DNA of 15,650 bases, taken from assembly GCA_002497765.1 (NCBI GenBank), contig DAET01000036.1, positions 1 to 15,650 of the forward strand. Direction: 5' to 3'. The DNA comes from Euryarchaeota archaeon UBA486. Lineage in GTDB: Archaea; Thermoplasmatota; Poseidoniia; Poseidoniales; Poseidoniaceae. The notes beneath the pieces were generated by a model, which saw only the letters and a list, made by a program, of their open reading frames with translations, ran no database searches and was not told the DNA's origin. The translations under genes and the position numbers were made by a program. Below, in pieces: positions 13,399 to 15,650 of this stretch; position 1 is the stretch's first letter; every line of letters begins with the position of its first letter.

Positions 13399-14839
13399 AC
13401 ATCGTGAACAAGAGCATCATGAGCAAGACCAGCGATGAGTAACTGGAGGCTCGGGTCGAAAGATGATCAACCCACATGGGATGCAAGTCCCACAGTTTGA
13501 GTTTACGACCCAAACGTTTGACCCCGCTCAAGAAGGCGTGCAACATGTCCCTCAGCATGTGGCCTCCGTCGAACGGTACCATGGGGATGAGGTTGGTGAA
13601 CCCCAACAGGATGTTGACCCACATCAGCCAAAACAACAGGTGAGTGAAGAACATCAGCACGTCCGTTCCAAGCAAACCACCGACCAGACCATCACCTGCC
13701 ACCATCAGCGCCTCCTCAAACGGGTGAATGGCCACCCCACCCATCTCGAACGGGATCAGCAAGATGGTGAGTATGTGAAACGGCAAGGAAAGCGCCCGTT
13801 GGCCCCACGTTCCTTCGAAGCGCGGGGACAGGGGGCCAGCGAGCCGGTCGATACCGGCCGTGCCTTCCGACAGACCCTCAACACCAAGGAAGGGGTCGCC
13901 GGGCTCCACCTCGAGGTTGGCGAGCACCTCTTCGCTCCAACCAAGGCCGAGGTAGTGCTGGTGTTTGTCGCCAAACGTGGCTTGGAGGGTCTCCCGCGTA
14001 CCGTTTTGATGGATGACCACCATGTCCACGGTGTCGTTGCTTGAATAGCCAGACAAAATGGCTCGGAAATCTTCGGTGGTGTGAACGGGCTGGCCGTCGA
14101 TTGAAACCAGCGTGTCCCACGGTTGCATACCGGCTTGGTCTGCGCCTCCTTCGAGCACGATGCCCTGAACGTGGATGTAATCCTCGTCAGCCACCAGTTG
14201 CGTCGCAAGGCCACCCAACATCAGCAGCATCACAAACGCGGCAAAGAGGTTGGTCGCCGGACCAGCAGCAAACATCCGGAGGCGTTCGCGTCGAGGTGCA
14301 CGCATTAATTCGTCCGATTGGGGCTCGGCAAACGCACCGAGAGGCAGCGGTCCGAGTTGAAGCAAACCGAACGAGCGGACGCGCATGCCGTGGCCTCGCG
14401 CCAGCAGCCCGTGGCCGAATTCGTGAATCACCAGGGACACGACGAAGGCCACGACGCCCCAACCGAGAGGGATGACCGGGTTGATGCCGGGCACAGCGAC
14501 GAGTTCGCTGGCCGACGGGGGGGTGGCGGTAGGCGGTGAGATCAGCGAGGTGATGAAAGCCAGCAATACGACCAAGCCGACCACCAACATCGAAACCGAA
14601 CAGACCCACAACGAAACCTCACCGTAGGCCCTCCAGAACGAACGAGGACGTGCCATCCAATCGAGGAAGCGCTGCCCACGTTGCGTGCGAACCATCAACA
14701 CAATGCCGAGGGCTCGCGTGGCGTTCCAACGGTCAAGGGTCCCGTTTCGCTCCCATGTTTTGATGAGAACATACCAGCCGATGAGCAGGGCGAACAAGAC
14801 GGTCCAATCGGCCTGAACCGACCCCCAACTGCCCACCAT
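13382..14839 (-). CDS. Site-2-type intramembrane metalloprotease (M50) with PDZ domain
   Basis: A 485-residue membrane zinc protease that would cut substrates within the membrane. From the ATG at 14839: membrane helices at about 11-27 and 76-100; the zinc motif HEFGH at 139-143 inside a helix; a conserved GPLPLGAFAEP segment (163-173); RRERLRMFAAGPATNLF starting the next helix (about 188-216); an extracytoplasmic PDZ domain at about 221-291 (GADQAGMQPWDTLVSIDGQPV); and near the C-terminus NLIPMVPFDGGH, with Asp424 as the third zinc ligand and Asn416 conserved. A last helix ends the protein (about 465-485). The open frame runs on to 15031, but that part is Cys- and Pro-rich, unlike a membrane protein N-terminus, and overlaps the divergent gene. 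The substrate is unknown; membrane-bound regulators or leftover signal peptides are the usual ones for this family. Confidence 0.92.
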   Translation of the reverse strand: MVGSWGSVQADWTVLFALLIGWYVLIKTWERNGTLDRWNATRALGIVLMVRTQRGQRFLDWMARPRSFWRAYGEVSLWVCSVSMLVVGLVVLLAFITSLISPPTATPPSASELVAVPGINPVIPLGWGVVAFVVSLVIHEFGHGLLARGHGMRVRSFGLLQLGPLPLGAFAEPQSDELMRAPRRERLRMFAAGPATNLFAAFVMLLMLGGLATQLVADEDYIHVQGIVLEGGADQAGMQPWDTLVSIDGQPVHTTEDFRAILSGYSSNDTVDMVVIHQNGTRETLQATFGDKHQHYLGLGWSEEVLANLEVEPGDPFLGVEGLSEGTAGIDRLAGPLSPRFEGTWGQRALSLPFHILTILLIPFEMGGVAIHPFEEALMVAGDGLVGGLLGTDVLMFFTHLLFWLMWVNILLGFTNLIPMVPFDGGHMLRDMLHAFLSGVKRLGRKLKLWDLHPMWVDHLSTRASSYSSLVLLMMLLFTMFIPYL

Positions 14840-14951
14840 GGACAACCGACGCGCTGTTCCGTCTTGAACATTGATACCGCTGCAAGGCAGGCCAGAGGGA
14901 CAAACCTTGATGATGGGTTGGCATCGCTTGGGAAGCATGCACCCCCACAAC

Positions 14952-15455
14952 ATGGCGATTGAGGTTTGGTGCGAGGAGACTTGGGGTGAGCGTCCGGTTC
15001 GCATTTCAGACTGGGCCAACCACGACGACATCGTTCAGGTCCTCATTCGCCTCTCGTCCAGTGTTCTCATCGCTGATTTCCTGCTCGACAGCGACGGCTC
15101 GCTGCTGATTCAACAACACCTCCACATCCCCCTTGAAACCTGGAACCCCGGCTCCATTCAAGGCATCCGAACGAGCGAGGGGAAAACACGGTTCCAACAT
15201 CGCCGGCAAAGCATCTACCTGTCGAGTGAGTTACGCGTCCCCGAATGGGGTGCTGCGCTCCTCGAAGAATGGTTGATGAGCATGCGAAGTGCGGTCAACC
15301 GGCCCAAAGACCGAACACAACGCATCAACGAGATGAAGCGGATGAAACTCTCCGTTGAACGGAATTTGGAAAGCGCGTCGCTGTCAAAGGTCAACGACGA
15401 ACGGATTTCACTCGACGCCAAATTGGACCGGATTGACTCGCGATTAGCGAACTGA
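14952..15455 (+). CDS. Protein of unknown function with C-terminal coiled coil
   Basis: A 167-residue soluble protein. The N-terminal two thirds look like a mixed alpha/beta domain (VWCEETWGERPVRISDW, then a helix near 26-34 and strands near 38-60). Residues about 100-113 are helical, and the last 45 residues are charged and heptad-like (MKRMKLSVERNLESASL, then LDAKLDRIDSRLAN), consistent with a coiled coil. No signal peptide, membrane helix or catalytic motif is visible, and no family was recognised. The start is uncertain: in-frame ATGs lie at 14910, 14913 and 14937, and a TTG at 14871; 14952 is chosen because the sequence before it looks noncoding. It is divergent from the protease gene and overlaps the convergent partial gene by 12 bases. 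Confidence 0.7.
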   Translation: MAIEVWCEETWGERPVRISDWANHDDIVQVLIRLSSSVLIADFLLDSDGSLLIQQHLHIPLETWNPGSIQGIRTSEGKTRFQHRRQSIYLSSELRVPEWGAALLEEWLMSMRSAVNRPKDRTQRINEMKRMKLSVERNLESASLSKVNDERISLDAKLDRIDSRLAN

Positions 15456-15650
15456 GTCCTGCATCGTCGTGTCCACACCGGGGAACTGGTCCTCACCCTC
15501 ACGGTAGACCGTTCGCATGTTGCTGATGAAATTCTTCTCTTTCACCACGATGGTGTAGTTTCGAATGCCGTAGTCCTTCTCGCCGTCCATCATTTCAAGC
15601 AAGACCTGAAGGGTGAGGCGAGCGCCTTCACGGTGCGGGTAAGCGAACAC
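15444..15650 (-). CDS. 3' end of an unidentified gene (truncated by the window)
   Basis: The last 68 or so residues of a minus-strand gene whose start lies beyond the right edge. The GTG at the edge is an internal Val as likely as a start. The visible end reads as a soluble globular domain (LTLQVLLEMMDGEKDYG, then RNYTIVVKEKNF, ending GEDQFPGVDTTMQDSVR). No motif was recognised. It overlaps the stop of the convergent gene by 12 bases. Confidence 0.7.
   Translation of the reverse strand: MFAYPHREGARLTLQVLLEMMDGEKDYGIRNYTIVVKEKNFISNMRTVYREGEDQFPGVDTTMQDSVR

Noticed and set aside
14840..15031. 64-residue N-terminal extension of the site-2 protease
   Set aside because: The open frame continues by chance; residues are not membrane-like and overlap the divergent gene.
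1..15650. CRISPR array, transposon, tRNA, defence island or biosynthetic cluster
   Set aside because: No regularly spaced repeats, transposase, cloverleaf, toxin-antitoxin or restriction gene was seen; the genes read as ordinary chromosomal content.

Overview
The window looks like a chromosomal stretch of a moderately GC-rich archaeon, most likely a planktonic euryarchaeon of the Thermoplasmatota (Marine Group II / Poseidoniales-like). The reasons are: a signal peptidase I with the archaeal/eukaryotic Ser-His type active site, an archaeal Lhr helicase with a C-terminal zinc ribbon, an archaeal Hjc-family resolvase, AT-rich boxes 27-30 bases upstream of several start codons (archaeal TATA boxes on leaderless or short-leader mRNAs), GGTGA ribosome sites at other genes, and a giant secreted protein with a CARDB domain and a C-terminal membrane anchor. 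The taxon is inferred from gene character, not from a marker gene. No rRNA, tRNA, CRISPR array, insertion sequence or phage gene was seen.

Layout, left to right. (1) 19-2145: an HDAC-family deacetylase on the minus strand is divergent from a multi-spanning membrane protein and a 67-residue Pro-rich protein on the plus strand. (2) 2164-10341: two minus-strand genes, a 1690-residue surface protein followed by Lhr, separated by 78 bases that hold two possible RNA hairpins. (3) 10482-11879: a plus-strand pair, a small two-helix membrane protein and signal peptidase I, divergent from the surface protein. (4) 11858-13398: an RNase H-fold (RuvC/YqgF-like) protein and an Hjc-like Holliday junction resolvase, divergent from one promoter region. 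(5) 13382-15650: a PDZ-containing site-2 protease, a coiled-coil protein of unknown function and the 3' end of an unidentified gene.

Two themes stand out. One is the cell envelope: the giant exoprotein, the signal peptidase that could remove its leader, a two-helix companion and an intramembrane protease. The other is nucleic-acid maintenance: Lhr, the Hjc-like enzyme and the RuvC/YqgF-like protein. The giant protein is internally duplicated. A three-domain module of about 400 residues occurs twice, and a smaller beta-sandwich repeat lies before it.

Coding density is very high. No gene-free stretch exceeds about 140 bases, and three convergent gene pairs overlap at their 3' ends. I found no convincing complete new defence or metabolic system. 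The best leads are the duplicated surface protein beside its likely signal peptidase, and the resolvase / RNase H-fold divergent pair.
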